A stretch of DNA of 64,000 bases. It comes from Siphlonurus alternatus (taxonomy: Eukaryota > Arthropoda > Insecta > Ephemeroptera > Siphlonuridae). The notes under the pieces are model-generated. The model had not been told where the DNA came from and ran no database searches. It was given only the letters and a program-made list of their open reading frames with translations. Made by a program: the position numbers and the translations under genes. This document shows, in pieces, positions 35,621-48,575 of this stretch. The stretch covers positions 21,825,971 through 21,889,970 of the forward strand of contig OX463785.1 of assembly GCA_949825025.1 (NCBI GenBank), given 5' to 3'. The stretch's first letter is position 1. Each line of letters starts with the position of its first letter.

Positions 35621-37180
35621 ATACGAAACTCATATACCTGCGTGTGTGTTACCCTCAAATAAAAATTCGCCGCGAATTTATAACGTTTTAAATATCGATC
35701 GAATGATATCGATTTCTTGCCCAAAATTTAACAAAACGATATTTTTTGGCATTTAGACAGGTAGAAATTTTGTTCAGTCGTTCCTAAGACTCCAGTGAAG
35801 TGATAACTATAGTGCCCAGACAAAATTTCTCCGATTGAAGAAAGGATTAACATCTTGGAGTGGTAAGTGCACTTATCCATTTATTACGTTGGGGAGTTTT
35901 CTTACACGTAGTGTCATTGTGATGTATATATAATAGTATACCAAGTAAATTATATCACTAAGAAAATAAGATGCGAATAATTTATTAAAAATAATAATTA
36001 AATTATAAAATTATTATTATAAATTATATGTAATATGAACTTTTATATATTATTCAAATTAGTAGAGATATAAGATATAACATAATATGTTCATTGAATT
36101 TATATGAAGGATTTATAATGAATAGTTCAAATCTCCCAATACTATTGGCACGGTACAGGAGATATCCGATCAGATTCACATAATGATGTAAACTGTACAA
36201 ATATATAGCGCATCTTTATTGACCGGGACGCTTCTCTGAAGTATTTGCTGAATAATTAGTATAATTTGTACAAGCAACGGAGCTAAAATAATACAAATCA
36301 CCATAAACCTTTCATCCGCATTTAATATTTATTGCAAGACAAGGTGTTTTATATGCGTTGAACGAATTGCTACCACATTCTATTTCTGAATATCTACATT
36401 ACTAAAGTATGATAGCAACGTGAAATAATTATAAACTGACATAAAATTTGTCCCATATTTTAATATGCCAAATACTTCATGCAAATTCATTAATATTTTA
36501 GACTGTTTTATATATTCCATATTACATACACAATATTCCTAAAAAGTATTTTAGGGCGCTTTATATTTATTTTGTGCCATAAAGCGTTGAATGACGATCC
36601 TTATATGCTAACAATTTTATTCACAATTTTTTCATCGTCAATGATTGAAAACAACTTTGCTGTTCCTTTATCATAAATTTTGTCACAGGAATTCTAATTT
36701 CCATAAGTGTTCAACTCCTAACTTATTCAGTTTTCATATACATTAATATAAAACAACAACAGTAACATGCTATAATATCAATCTTTTTTTAATAATTAAT
36801 ATGAATTAATTTTTCAATAAATTATCAGATTTTTTTTATTTTTTACTGTAATTGCATAACAAATTTATATTTATTAGAGTTTCAACTGAAAAATTGTGAG
36901 ATAAGAAAATAAGATGTGAGATAAGAAAATAAGATGCGAAAATAGCAAATTAGAGAGACAGAAAGAGGAAGAATTGAAACGATTATATGAAAACTATATA
37001 TTTTTATAATTTTTTTTCTTCATCTTTTTCATCCTGTCGCAATTTTATAGAAACACAATGTTGGGATCTTTGATTCATACTTTTTTTTAGTATAAAATAA
37101 AAATGCATGAAATATTTTCCTGTAAAACAACAAAAAAACTGCAAAATAATATCTTCACTAGCTGTTTGAAAAACCTCTAA

Positions 37181-37201
37181 ATATATATATGTATATATGT
37201 A

Positions 37202-37242
<41 letters not shown>
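37181..37242. repeat. AT/TATG microsatellite
   Basis: Imperfect ATATATGT units passing into pure (AT)n. A similar tract is at 37661-37695. Confidence 0.85.
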
Positions 37243-37247
<5 letters not shown>

Positions 37248-37657
37248 ATTTATCAATAATTACATTTAGAGAAAAAAAAAGTTATAAAAATATTATAGCA
37301 GCAAGTGTTTTATATATGTTCATTTTATACATTGCCTAAAAATAGTAAATACATATGAAAATATTGTATTATATTAGGAAAAATATGTCGCAATATACAC
37401 GTTTGCAAATGTTAATTTCAGAGAGAAAAAAATTTATTGTAACATGATCTGCTGCCGTTATAATGCAGGGGACAAGAGATACTAATTGCGGAATCAATTT
37501 TGTTCACAAATAAACTGTAAAAAATTGAAAATACCGTGATTGACTCAACTGACTGCATTATAATTTATTAGAATGTTATTTGACTTTAGTTGAACTGACG
37601 CGTTGTGAGGCGCTCTTTGATAAACACTATCTTTCAATTAATACACGAAATTGAATT

Positions 37658-37699
<42 letters not shown>

Positions 37700-38340
37700 T
37701 ATATATTATATGTATAGAGTGTACTGTATATATAATACGTTCGATGAAATTACGTAAATGTAATTTTATTACGTTGATGCGTTTTGTCAAATACAATATT
37801 ATACGAAAAATATAGTAACAATTCAATACTGCTCTCAATATTAGAATAAATTGTAAGAATAAATGTAAAAAAAAAATCTCTTTAGGAACAGATACATAAT
37901 ATCAGATCAGATATGAATTAGTATAGTAACATTTTTTTCCTTCTCAACAGTACGGATGGTACTGTACGTTAAGAATAAACTATGCAGTTATGAACAGAAC
38001 TATTATTGCAGCTCTTTTTATTGTCTCTCTTTGTCTTTATCTCGCTCCCCCATTCAATATAAATATCAATTATCAAAGTAGATCTATCGATCAATCGTTA
38101 GTCCTTCGAGCTATGTGAACTGTGTCACGGAAATCGTAAAAATTCTGCGTAGCAATAAAAAAAATTACTATTTTTTTTCAAGAAAAAATCTTATTTCACA
38201 TCGAAGCTTTATAAAATCTCCATGTTAGCTTTTTTCTATCAAAAAGTTCTAAAAATATAATGAAATGGCGTCAAATACTTTTTGCAAGATTTTTTTTGAA
38301 AAAAATAGTTTAATATTTTTTCTTAAGTAGTAGTATTAGT

Positions 38341-38740
38341 GGGAGTTGTGGCACAGTGCGCTTGACCGGGTCTCGTCAGATCACCGAAGTCAAGCAACGC
38401 CGAGCGTGTTAGTAGTTGGATGGGTGACCATTTTCAACAAAACAGCACGTTTCCCACACAGGGATAAATCGTTGTGCTTTTCCACTATGTGGTTCCCCTG
38501 GCTTTGGTTGACCATTGCACGTCCGGTTCATTGACAAAATCTGTAGCGTCCATCCTGACTGAACTTTCCACGTTTCCCTCAGTCCCAGGTAAATGCCGGG
38601 ACGGATTGCAAGGCCGTGGCCGCCCCCGTTCCGGAAGAGCCCGTAAAGCGCTCATGTTATAGTTTCGGAAGTTTCGGGGTTTGAAAGTAGTATGTAATTA
38701 GTTAGTAGAAATACACAAAAGGGTTTGAAAAAAAAAATAG
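38341..38740 (+). mobile_element. 5S rRNA-headed SINE, plus strand
   Basis: The head (38342-38436) is 5S rRNA-like: GGGTCTCGTCAGATCACCGA followed by AGTCAAGCAACGCCGAGCG and TTAGTAGTTGGATGGGTGAC, the pol III internal control region. The body follows (GTGGTTCCCCTGGCTTTGG, CACGTTTCCCTCAG, GCAAGGCCGTGGCCGCC), then the tail TAGTATGTAATTAGTTAGTA and an A-run. A second, opposite copy at 48576-48957 matches over its whole length, so this is a dispersed element rather than a 5S gene. Confidence 0.85.
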
Positions 38741-39388
38741 CCTCTCCCTTTCGCTCTCTCCTTCTCTGATTTGATATTTTCACATTTTATTTTTTCATTT
38801 CAAAATTTGTAACATAAAGATCTAGTAAACTTATATATGCAATGCAATTCCTGTAAATAAAATATTATGGATAATACATTGACAAGGTATTGCATATATA
38901 TAGGTGATAAAACATTGATATTATAGACTTTTTTTTTTATTATTTTTTTTCTTCGATATGAAAACCGAGTAAGGATTAAACACTTAGTCAAGTTACAATT
39001 CCTGTGACAATTTTTGTGATACGGGAACTTCATTGAAATTTTTATTCAATCATTGCCGATAAAAAACAATGTGAATAAATCGATAAAATGTAAGTTTCGT
39101 CATTCAACGTTTTGTGGCACAAATATGAAGCGCCCTGATTTTTACTAGGAATATTTTGTATAGAATGAAGAATATATAAAACAGTCAAAAACTTAAATTA
39201 TTTTGCATAAAATATTTAGCACATTGAAATACAGGGTTAAGTTTACGTCAGCTCATAATTGTTTTACACGCATAATGATAGTGTATTTATTTAGAGACTC
39301 GGTAAAGTGGAATGCGACAACAATGAATGGATTGTGCATTCATGAATATAACTTTTACTTGCCGCTCTTTTCATCTCTAGTCCCACCT

Positions 39389-39393
<5 letters not shown>

Positions 39394-39440
<47 letters not shown>

Positions 39441-39494
39441 TCCCTCTCCCTCTCCCTCTCCCTCTCCCTCTCCCTCTCCCTCTATCTCTCTATC
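39394..39494. repeat. (TC)n passing into (TCCCTC)n
   Basis: About 20 TC dinucleotides, then eight TCCCTC hexamers, then TATCTC. Confidence 0.95.
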
Positions 39495-39749
39495 TCTCCC
39501 TGTCGCAAACTTTTTCCCCAACCTGTAATTTTTTCTCCATTCCTCTTCTCTTTTTACCTCTGTATATATACCTGTGATAACATCTCCGTGTATTGACTAC
39601 CTATCGTCAACTGTATTATTTCATTGTATTCTAAATTTTGTTATACTGAAGCAGCATTAGCTCTGTCGAAATAGAAAAAAATAACATACACAGATGTAAA
39701 TAAAATATTACCAAAAAAGTTTTAAAAAGAAAATTTAGATGCTAGAACA

Positions 39750-39752
39750 TAT

Positions 39753-39842
<90 letters not shown>
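39750..39842. repeat. (TTTA)n microsatellite
   Basis: About 23 perfect tetramers. Confidence 0.95.
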
Positions 39843-39845
<3 letters not shown>

Positions 39846-42593
39846 TATGCTACACTATATATAGATAATAATTTGATAGGAAATCGATATTTTTTAAAAC
39901 CCAAGTAAAAAAATGAGATCAAAAATATAACATTTATAATAAATTGAGGATATCGATCTCGCAAATATAACGTTCCTGCTGTCACAAAATGTACATAAAT
40001 TATTATGTATATATTCCTTTTTTGTATTCTTCTGCATAGTTCGCTATTCAATTCTACAGTTTTTATTTATCTCAGTAGTGATAAAAACTTTTTTTTAAAA
40101 AAATTTTTTCTCATTCATTGATATTTTTATTTCAGGCAATGCCTGCTGTCCCACACTTGCGCGACACTAATAAAATCAGAGAAATATTAGAAAATGAGTC
40201 GGATAGTGAGGGAGACGACGCCAACTCGGGTGCAGACGAATACGACAGCGACTATGGGGCTGACCATCAAAGCAACAACTCGGAACAAGACGATGAAATG
40301 ACTCATGATACTATTCGTCAAATACAACGAACTCCACCACCAGAATACCAAGAACTTGATACCCCCCCAGAGTCTTCTATCTCAATTCGCCTTCGAGAAA
40401 CTCTTTTGAAAAACTTCACCGAGGCAAGCACAGAAAATTCCTATGACTTTGTTGATGAAGTTGAAGACAATACCTCGTCATCAGCTGCTGCTGGACCATT
40501 TGCTCCTTCTCCTGATGTTCATATGCCCTCGTCTAATGTCAACTTGGACCAAGATAATATTGACTCAAGCAACACTACGTTGTCAGGGACACCACGTGGT
40601 GCTACACGAGCTGCAAGAGCATCAACTAGTATTTCACGTACACGGAGTGAAGAGCGTCCTTGTGCGGAAGTTACTTCTGTTGCTCCTACTACTGTGACTA
40701 CTGCGCCTACACGTGTACGGCCAAGAGGGCGAGGCCGTGGGAGGGGCCGAGGGAGGGGCCGCGGAAGGGCCCGGGGTCGAGTCGCGACCCTGTCGAGGAC
40801 TACAACTCCAGATCGCGGTTCTACACAACAAGCAACAGATGACACGAGACTATTTGACGAGGAGACTGACACAAGTGACGACGAATCACTCACACAAACA
40901 AACACATACGTAGGCAAAGACAAGACAGTCTGGGATAAAACTCCACCAACTGCAGGGCGAGAACGGATAGCAAACATTAGACGAGATAAGGGGCCTTGCA
41001 CAACAATACCTACTTCCATCGCAATTACGAATCCTGTTGATGCTTTCATGTTGTTTTTGAGACCTATTATACATCTTATTGTTTTATACACAAATTTGAA
41101 CGCAAGGAGAGTTCACGAGGACAATCATTACGCAACACAATGGGAAGACTGCGATGAAACTGAAATCAAGGCATTCATTGGCATACTTATTATGGCAGGG
41201 GCATTGCAACAAAATAAGCAGTGTATTGATGTCCTATGGAATATATTTCTCGGTACCCCGTTTTATCGTGCTGTAATGTCACTTCATAGATTTCGGCAGC
41301 TAAGACGATTTATGCGTTTTGACGACAAGAGAAATAGACCAAATGATGATAAATTTGCACCAATAAGAGAGATTTGGAGTATAATAAATACTTTACTACC
41401 CCAGTATTATACTCCGGGTGATTTTCTTTCAGTTGATGAGCAACTACTCGCCTATCGAGGACGTTGCGGTTTTCGCCAATACATGCCAAGTAAACCAGCT
41501 AAATATGGTATTAAGTTTTGGCTTCTTGTTGATTCGCAGACTTATTATCCGCTAAAAGTGCAGCCATATTTGGGAAAAGAAGGAAATGTTCGGGCCGTTG
41601 GGCTGGGGACTCAGGTAGTTCTTTCGTTGTGTGGCAGATATTACAACACTGGACGTAATGTGACATGCGATAATTATTTCACTTCCCTGAATTTAGCTAA
41701 CACATTACTGAAAAAAGGCTTGACTCTAGTTGGCACAGTCAAACAAAACAAAACGTTTTTGCCTCTGGAATTTAAACCCCACCCAAGTAGAGAAGTAGGT
41801 TCCTCCATATTTGGTTTTCAATACAATACAACAATTGTTTCTTACGTAAGGAAAGAAAACAAAGCAGTTGCTTTGATCTCTACAATGCATCATGATGATA
41901 AAATAGACGAAGCAACGGGGAAACCCGAGATTATATTAGACTATAATGCAACAATGGGAGGAGTTGATACATTTGATCAAATGGCACACACATACACATG
42001 TAAACGCAAATCAAATCGTTGGCCAATGACAGCTTTCTTCAATCTGATAGATACCATGGGAGTTGCAGGTTTTGTAATTTTTTGCACAATTTACCCAGAC
42101 TGGAACAGGAACAAAAAATACAAAAGACGGATGTTCCTGTATGACATCGCACTCAGCCTTGTTGAAGCACAAATTCAACGACGCTACCAAACGTGCCGCC
42201 ACAAGCCAGCTCGAACCGCCATGTCACACGTGCTAGAGGTGCGAGGCCTTCAGGACGGACAGGATGGTAAACAAATTTCCATATTTTACTTCAACTTGAT
42301 CGCCATCCAACAAGTAGCAGCTGAGATAAAAAAATATATTTTTTATTTCATATTTTAAAAAATTTGTTAATGTTTGAATTTATGTTGTTCTTCATATAAG
42401 TCACCTTTCTAATTAGAATAATATAATAATTAAATTAATGATATTTGCTTTTTTTTAAAACAATTATATGATATGAATAATGAAATAAATCCTCATACCA
42501 TAATATAAGTTCCACTTATATTATGTTATCAGGACTTTTTTTACATTGTAAAAAAGTTGCAAGTTGTATACAAAGATTTGTAGTACTGTATGT

Positions 42594-42608
42594 ATGTATG
42601 TATGTATG

Positions 42609-42693
<85 letters not shown>
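42594..42693. repeat. (TATG)n then (AT)n microsatellite
   Basis: Five TATG tetramers then about 38 TA dinucleotides. The right edge is the end of the fold-back element at 42694. Confidence 0.95.
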
Positions 42694-42696
<3 letters not shown>

Positions 42697-44274
42697 AGCA
42701 CCCAAAGCCGAATTCGGGCAAAAGCCGAAAAAAAATGCTCACATCTAGTTCTGCGCATCACGAAATGAGCCAAAGCCGAAGTGAGTTTTTTTTTCGGCTT
42801 TGGCTCATTTCATTTTGAACAAAACTAGATCTGCTCAAATTGAAATGCGCCAAAGCCGATATGAGATTCTACTTCGGCTTTGGCGCATTTCATTTTGAGC
42901 AAAACTAGTTCTGCGCATCGAATTTTGAGCACATCTAGTTTTGCGCAAAATAAAGATGATTTTAATGACGAGATGATGTTTTTAATTTTAATGAAATTAA
43001 TTTTAATTTTTTAAAAAGAAAAATAAAAAACTAAACTTATAATAAATATTAATATTGTGACCTAATATCTTTCAAGCGCTGTTTAAAAATAAATTAATTA
43101 GGGAAAAAATAATAACTTTAAAATGTAATCATATACAGTATACGTACATACCTTATAAAAATATTGTAGAATCTGTTGTTTTTATAAAACACTCCCCATT
43201 TCTGTCACTTAATTAATATTTGATGATGTTTTTGTTAAATTAATAAATTTTTTTTTTAAGAACTGCAGCTCAAATAAAATAGACATATACGCCATTGCAC
43301 ACGTTTTAAAGTATATTCTTTAGATTTCACTCGCTCACACGCAAATATTGTTGGCCAACAAGTTTAGTCTGTATAATCATATACTTATAGCTGCAATTTC
43401 TTAGAATTAGGCTATCATGCAATACATCGGTACAACGAGATAAGAAAGTAGCTTTTACCTCTGCAATGAAGTTTTACCCCATTTGATTGCCGTATATGTT
43501 TATGTATTGTGGCTGCTACAATGTTCGAAGAAATAGAACTATGAAATTTACAAGTGCGTGCGTGCGTGACAATATTGTATTTCTAATGGTGAGAACGAGT
43601 GAATCTAAATAATACTTTAAAACTTGTGGCGTATATGTCTATTTTATTTGAGCAGCGGTTCTTAAAAAAAATTTTTATTAATTTAACAAAAACATCATCA
43701 AATATTAATTAAGTGACAGAAATGGGGAGTGTTTTATAAAAACAACAGATTCTACAATATTTTTATAAGGTATGTACGTATACTGTATATGATTACATTT
43801 TAAAGTTATTATTTTTTCCCTAATTAATTTATTTTTAAACAGCGCTTGAAAGATATTAGGTCACAATATTAATATGCATTATAAGTTTAGTTTTTTATTT
43901 TTCTTTTTAAAAAATTAAAATTAATTTCATTAAAATTAAAAACATCATCTCGTCATTAAAATCATCTTTATTTTGCGCAAAACTAGATGTGCTCAAAATT
44001 TTGCTCCAAACCCGAAATAAAATATCATTTCAACTTTTTTTCAAACCGCGATGCGCAGAACTAGTTTTGCTCAAAATGAAATGCGCCAAAGCCGAAGTAG
44101 AATCTCATATCGGCTTTGGCGCATTTCGATTTGAGCAGATCTAGTTTTGTTCAAAATGAAATGCGCCAAAGCCGAAAAAAAAAATCACTTCGGCTTTGGC
44201 TCATTTCGTGATGCGCAAAACTAGATGTGGGCATTTTTTTCGGCTTTTGCCCAAATTCGGCTTTGGGTGCTAAC
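42694..44274. mobile_element. Giant fold-back element H, copy 1 (1.58 kb)
   Basis: Inverted repeat with arms of about 650 bp. Ends GTTAGCACCCAAAGCCGAAT and its complement at 44274. Arms contain many nested short palindromes around CAAAGCCGAA / TTCGGCTTTG and GCGCAAAACTAG. The arms pair through GATGATTTTAATGACGAGAT, CTGTCACTTAATTAATATTT and AACTGCAGCTCAAATAAAAT. About 200 bp in the centre is unpaired. No open frame of coding character. Flanked on both sides by (AT)n. Confidence 0.85.
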
Positions 44275-44334
44275 ATATATATATATGTAATATAAATGTT
44301 TATATGACATATATATATATATGTCATAAAGCCG

Positions 44335-45738
44335 ATATGAGATTCTACTTCGGCTTTGGCGCATTTCATTTTGAGCAAAACTAGTTCTGCGCATCGTAGT
44401 TTGAGCAAAAGTCGAAATGATATTTTATTTCGGGTTTGGAGCAAAATTTTGAGCACATCTAGTTTTGCGCAAAACAAAGATGATTTTAATGACGAGACGA
44501 TGATTTTAATTTTAATGATATTTATTTTAATTTTTTAAAAATAAAAATAAAAAACTAATCATTAATCAAATGTAATCATATATACGTACGTACATACCTT
44601 ACAAAAAATATTGTAGAATCTGTTGATTTTATAAAACACTCCACCATTTCTGTCACTTAATTACTATAATTTGATGATGTTTTTGTTAATATTTTTTTGT
44701 TTTAAGAACTGCAGCTCAAATAAAATAGAAATAATAATATATTATACGCCACACGTTTTAAAGTATTCATTTATAGATTCGCTCGTTCTCACTATTAGAA
44801 ATATTTTGTCATGCACGAACTTGTAAATTTCATAGTTCTATGTCTTAGAATTAGGCTATCATGCAATACCGGTTGTTATCGGTACAACGAGATATGAAAG
44901 TAGCCTTTACCTCTGCAATGAAGTTTAACCCCATTTGATTGCCATATGCATATTATATGTTTATGTATTGTTGCTGCTACCAGGGTTGTATAAGCCTGTG
45001 CTACTACAATGTTCGTAGAAATAGAACTATGAAATTTACAAGTGCGTGCATGACAATATTTCTATGGTGAGAGCGAGTGAATCTAAAGAACACTTTAAAA
45101 CGTGTAGCGTATAATATATGTCTATTTTATTTGAGCTGCAGTTCTTAAAACAAAAAAATTTATTAATTTAACAAAAACATCATCAAATAGTAATTAAGTG
45201 ACAGAAATGGTGGAGTGTTTTATAAAATCAACAGATTCTACAATATTTTTTATAAGATATGTGTACGTACGAATACTGTTATGATTACATTTGAAAGTTA
45301 TTATAGATATTAGGTCACAATACTAATTTTTATTATAAGTTTAGTCTAGCTTAGTTTTTTATTTTTCTTTTTAAAAAATTAAAATAAATTTCATTAAAAT
45401 TAAAATCATCATCTCGTCATTACAATCATCTTTATTTTGCGCAAAACTAGATGTGCTCACAATTTTGCTCCAAACCCGAAATAAAATATAATTTCGACTT
45501 TTGCTCAAACCGCTATGCGCAGAACTAGTTTTGCTCAAAATGAAATGCGCCAAAGCCGAAGTAAAATCTCATATCGGCTTTGGCGCATTTCGATTTGAGC
45601 AGATCTAGTTTTGTTCAAAATGAAATGCGCCAAAGCCGAAAAAAAAACTCACTTCGGCTTTGGCTCATTTCGTGATGCGCAAAACTAGATGTGGGCATTT
45701 TTTTCGGCTTTTGCCCGAATTCGGCTTTGGGTGCTAAC
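44335..45738. mobile_element. Fold-back element H, copy 2 (left end truncated)
   Basis: Same arms and order as copy 1, but the left arm starts at AAAGCCGATATGAGATTC and lacks the outermost ~150 bp, while the right end is complete (GGGTGCTAAC at 45738). The centre has TAGGCTATCATGCAATACCG in common with copy 1. Followed by (AT)n. Confidence 0.85.
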
Positions 45739-45739
45739 A

Positions 45740-45746
45740 TATATAT

Positions 45747-45835
<89 letters not shown>
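45740..45835. repeat. (AT)n microsatellite
   Basis: Interrupted TA tract at the right end of fold-back copy 2. Confidence 0.9.
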
Positions 45836-45837
<2 letters not shown>

Positions 45838-45890
45838 TTTATATATATTATATAAAAACGTGTACAAATCAATTGTAAATGTTGAAGTCA

Positions 45891-46015
45891 ATAGGCTTGT
45901 TCGTAAACCCTGCTCGGGTAGACTTTCTACCCCCAATCGACCTTATGACCCATGTACATAAGGTCGATTGGGTGCAGAAAGTGTACACCGAGCAAGGTTT
46001 ACGAACAGAACTAAT
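45891..46015. mobile_element. Family D fold-back near the piggyBac acceptor
   Basis: Arms GGCTTGTTCGTAAACCCTGC and GCAAGGTTTACGAACAGA, inner CCCAATCGACCTTATG and inverse. Ends about 25 bp before the 3' splice site at 46041. Confidence 0.8.
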
Positions 46016-47310
46016 AAGTGTTTTATTTCTTTCTTTTACAGCTGCTGCGGACAATAATGACGAGCCACAACAACGCAAGAGAAAACGCTGCGGCCGTTGC
46101 GACTGGAAGAAAGACCGCAAAACGTTATATCAGTGCAGCGTGTGTCAAGCCTAAACTACGAGCTTTTCACTTTTGGCTTGCTCCAATTATACGGCTCTCT
46201 GATTGGCTTAAACCGATCTTGCGCTTAAAAGCAAAGTCGCAAAGAGGCTTCGGCTTGGCGAAGCCAGGCTGAAAAGACTTGGCGCAGCCTCTTTGGCTTA
46301 CGCCAAATGCTAGCCAATCACAGAAAAGCGCAGGACTAGCGCACCAAAATTCAAATAATCAAAACTGCACGAGCACTTGCGGCATTTATCAAAGTTCCTC
46401 TACGTAGAGGAACTTTGGGCATTTATGTAAAGGGGCCGGGGGTACGTGATCATTGCAAATATATTGCAATTAAAACGTTAATTATTCAAAAGATAATTTA
46501 AGATATATACGTATTATCTGATGCTCTTTTTATAAAAAAACACACACTAAAACTGCTGAAATATAATTAATGGTGACGCTATATAATATAATAATAAAAA
46601 ATAAATAATTTTTTTTTATCCGGTCATGGCATGCAGGCTGTGTTAAGCATTTAATTAGTTCAAAGTTTGTATAGATCGGAACCATAATAAACAATTAATT
46701 TTACTTAATTTCAGCGTTATATATTTCACGTTAAGTTGGCAAAATAAAGATCATAGAATAGAAATGAACTTGATTGCGGCGGCAATTAATTGAAGTGTAT
46801 AATAGGTATTCTCTTACATAATTATTAAAAAAATAAAAAGATAATAAAATTATATAACATATGTATTGGCAAACATTGTTTATTTTTTTTCTCTTCTCCT
46901 AGAATATTATATATGAATTCAACCCTGCAAATTCATATATTTACCTTCCATACCAACTAAAGCAGTCCATTTTATGTTAAATTATGTATTCAATATATTA
47001 CATATATATGTTCAATTTATTTGTAAGTCATAATATATTTAAGGCATTTTATATTTCACCCGGTCTTCGTACAGCAGCTAGCCGCTATATTTATTCGTAT
47101 ATTTTTTTACATCTATTTTTTTATTCATTTACTTATCAAATAGTTATATATAAGTGATAGATTCATTTATTTATTGTAGTTACATATATTATATATTTAT
47201 TATTTAGAACAATTAACCTACTGTATATATGGTTAATATTATAGGTAGTCCCGCATTTCTAAGAATAGTAAGAATACAATACGTGTATCAAATAATATAT
47301 TGTATCAATG

Positions 47311-47535
47311 GAGTATCGATCTCAATTTTTTTATTGCAGAAATGGATAAAGGGTGCAAAGCTATGCCACCCTGATTTTTTCAGATTTTTTAGAGCCCGGG
47401 AACTATTTTTAAAAAATTAATGAAAGTACAGAGAAAGTGACTCCTCTCTTAATACAAGGATATTATAGAACCTAAAAGGGGCTTGGGTTCAAAACCGTCC
47501 TCGACAAAACTTTTTAGCAATACTTCCCGGGCTTT
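47311..47535. mobile_element. Family A MITE, partial
   Basis: GAGTATCGATCTCAATTTT, ATTGCAGAAATGGATAAAGG and AGAGCCCGGGAACTATTTTT mark one arm. The other arm is reduced to AGCAATACTTCCCGGGC. Confidence 0.7.
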
Positions 47536-47865
47536 AAGGGTAAGATATCGCCACCAATGTTAAAAAAAAATTCCTCTCGATCAAAAAAATTTAAAATGTT
47601 CTCCTCTAAACCCCCTATCAGTAGCTAAAATATCAGGTATACAAATACGATCTAGGTTTTGAGTTATGAATTTTTAAAGTTGACTAATTTAATTTTGGAG
47701 TTCCATTTCTGCATGTTAAAGTATATAGTCAACTTTAAAAATTCATAACTCAAAAACTAGATCGTATTATAGGGGGTGTAGAGGAGATTTTTTTTTTTTT
47801 TTTTTTTTTTTTTCAGAATTTTTGTGAGTTTTTTTTTTTAACATGAGTGTTGTTATTTTACAGTC
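47536..47865. mobile_element. Family B fold-back, third copy
   Basis: Starts AAGGGTAAGATATCGCCACC, contains CCCCCTATCAGTAGCTAAAA, and AACTTTAAAAATTCATAACT pairs with its complement. The right arm is damaged by a long T-run near 47788-47812. Confidence 0.75.
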
Positions 47866-48002
47866 CATTTTATATTAATATATCACATATGGCATAATAA
47901 TATATTTATATAATTTATTTGTAAGTCGATCATAATATTATATATTATTATTATTATATACATTTTATATTATATACCCAGTCTTCGTCAGGCGCGCGCT
48001 GA

Positions 48003-48175
48003 TCGACTAGCACTAAATTTCGGGAGGGGCTATCTCCATAATAAGGCTAATATATAATGTTAAGGAAAAAATTGAGAGTGGAGAAAATGCCTATAGTGCC
48101 CATGTTAAATTCAAAATTTCGGGAGGGGCTGCAGCCCTCCCGGCTACTCCCCTGCATGGATCCGCGCCTGGTCTT
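48003..48175. mobile_element. Repeat ending GGATCCGCGCCTG, copy 1
   Basis: Blocks ATTTCGGGAGGGGCT, GCCCATGTTAAAT, GGGCTGCAGCCCTCCCGGCT and GGATCCGCGCCTG recur in order at 50535-50695. A dispersed element of unknown class. Confidence 0.65.
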
Positions 48176-48309
48176 CGTATACAGCTACAGCCGCTATATT
48201 TATTCGTAAATATTTTTATTCATTCACGCATTAATTTCTTAAATTGATATATCACAAATATTCAATTGATTTAATTGTAAGTTAATTATATAAAATAATA
48301 GGCCTTTTT

Positions 48310-48475
48310 TTTTAAGAGCTTTTACAGCTCGCGGTGGGGTAATGGTAGGGATAATTAAGGTAGGGAAAGGATGGTGGCCACGGCCTATTACGCGTCCCAT
48401 GCAGCATTCGCTGAGGTGAGACTGAGAAAACCGTGGAAAACCTCAGTAAGGACAAACACCTACTTTTTTTCAATT
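48310..48475 (-). mobile_element. SINE fragment with shared core
   Basis: GGATGGTGGCCACGGCCTAT and GAGACTGAGAAAACCGTGGA, then ACCTCAGTAAGGAC. Same core as 16690-16850. Confidence 0.65.
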
Positions 48476-48575
48476 TTGCCAGGTCTTCGTACAGCAGCCG
48501 CGCTATATTAATTAATTCGTATATTTTTTTATTCATTCACTTATTGAATTATTATATATATTTTTTTTTTAATTT

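Larger units (their letters stand above)
31050..38320. other. Seven-kb gene-free tract of hairpins, microsatellites and a duplication
   Basis: No coding frame of credible composition on either strand; the open frames are microsatellite translations. Structured parts are listed separately (31541-31710, 33153-33297, 33400-33495, 33549-33682, 33600-34330 with 35048-35620, 34514-34820, 37181-37242, 37661-37695). The remainder is plain AT-rich sequence. Confidence 0.65.
38741..40130. other. Gene-free, with two simple-sequence tracts
   Basis: Holds (TC)n at 39394-39494 and (TTTA)n at 39750-39842. No gene seen. Confidence 0.6.
42267..46041 (+). other. Inferred intron of the piggyBac-type gene
   Basis: GT-AG, 3,775 bases, phase 1 (G|CT completes Ala). 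It is filled by an AT tract, two giant fold-back elements and a family D MITE. Reading past the donor would add about 30 residues, ending at 42356-42358 without any zinc-binding domain. Confidence 0.65.

Noticed and set aside
35770..35862. 5' non-coding exon of the piggyBac gene (TTCAGT initiator, TGG|GTAAGTGC-like donor)
   Set aside because: The donor is plausible but 4.3 kb from the acceptor and nothing else supports transcription.
38342..38436. 5S rRNA gene
   Set aside because: Only the internal part matches 5S; it is fused to a body and tail that recur at 48576-48957, so it is a SINE head.
39291..39577. Open frames over the CT tract
   Set aside because: Simple-sequence translation (LSLSLPLPLP and EREGEG).
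40069..40078. Left terminal repeat of the piggyBac element (ATCTCAGTAG, as in family G ends)
   Set aside because: Ten-base match without TTAA beside it and no partner after 49821; probably chance.
45879..46154. Independent small zinc-finger gene
   Set aside because: The Cys-rich residues are the start of the piggyBac C-terminal domain, continued at 49763-49821; the upstream part is a MITE.
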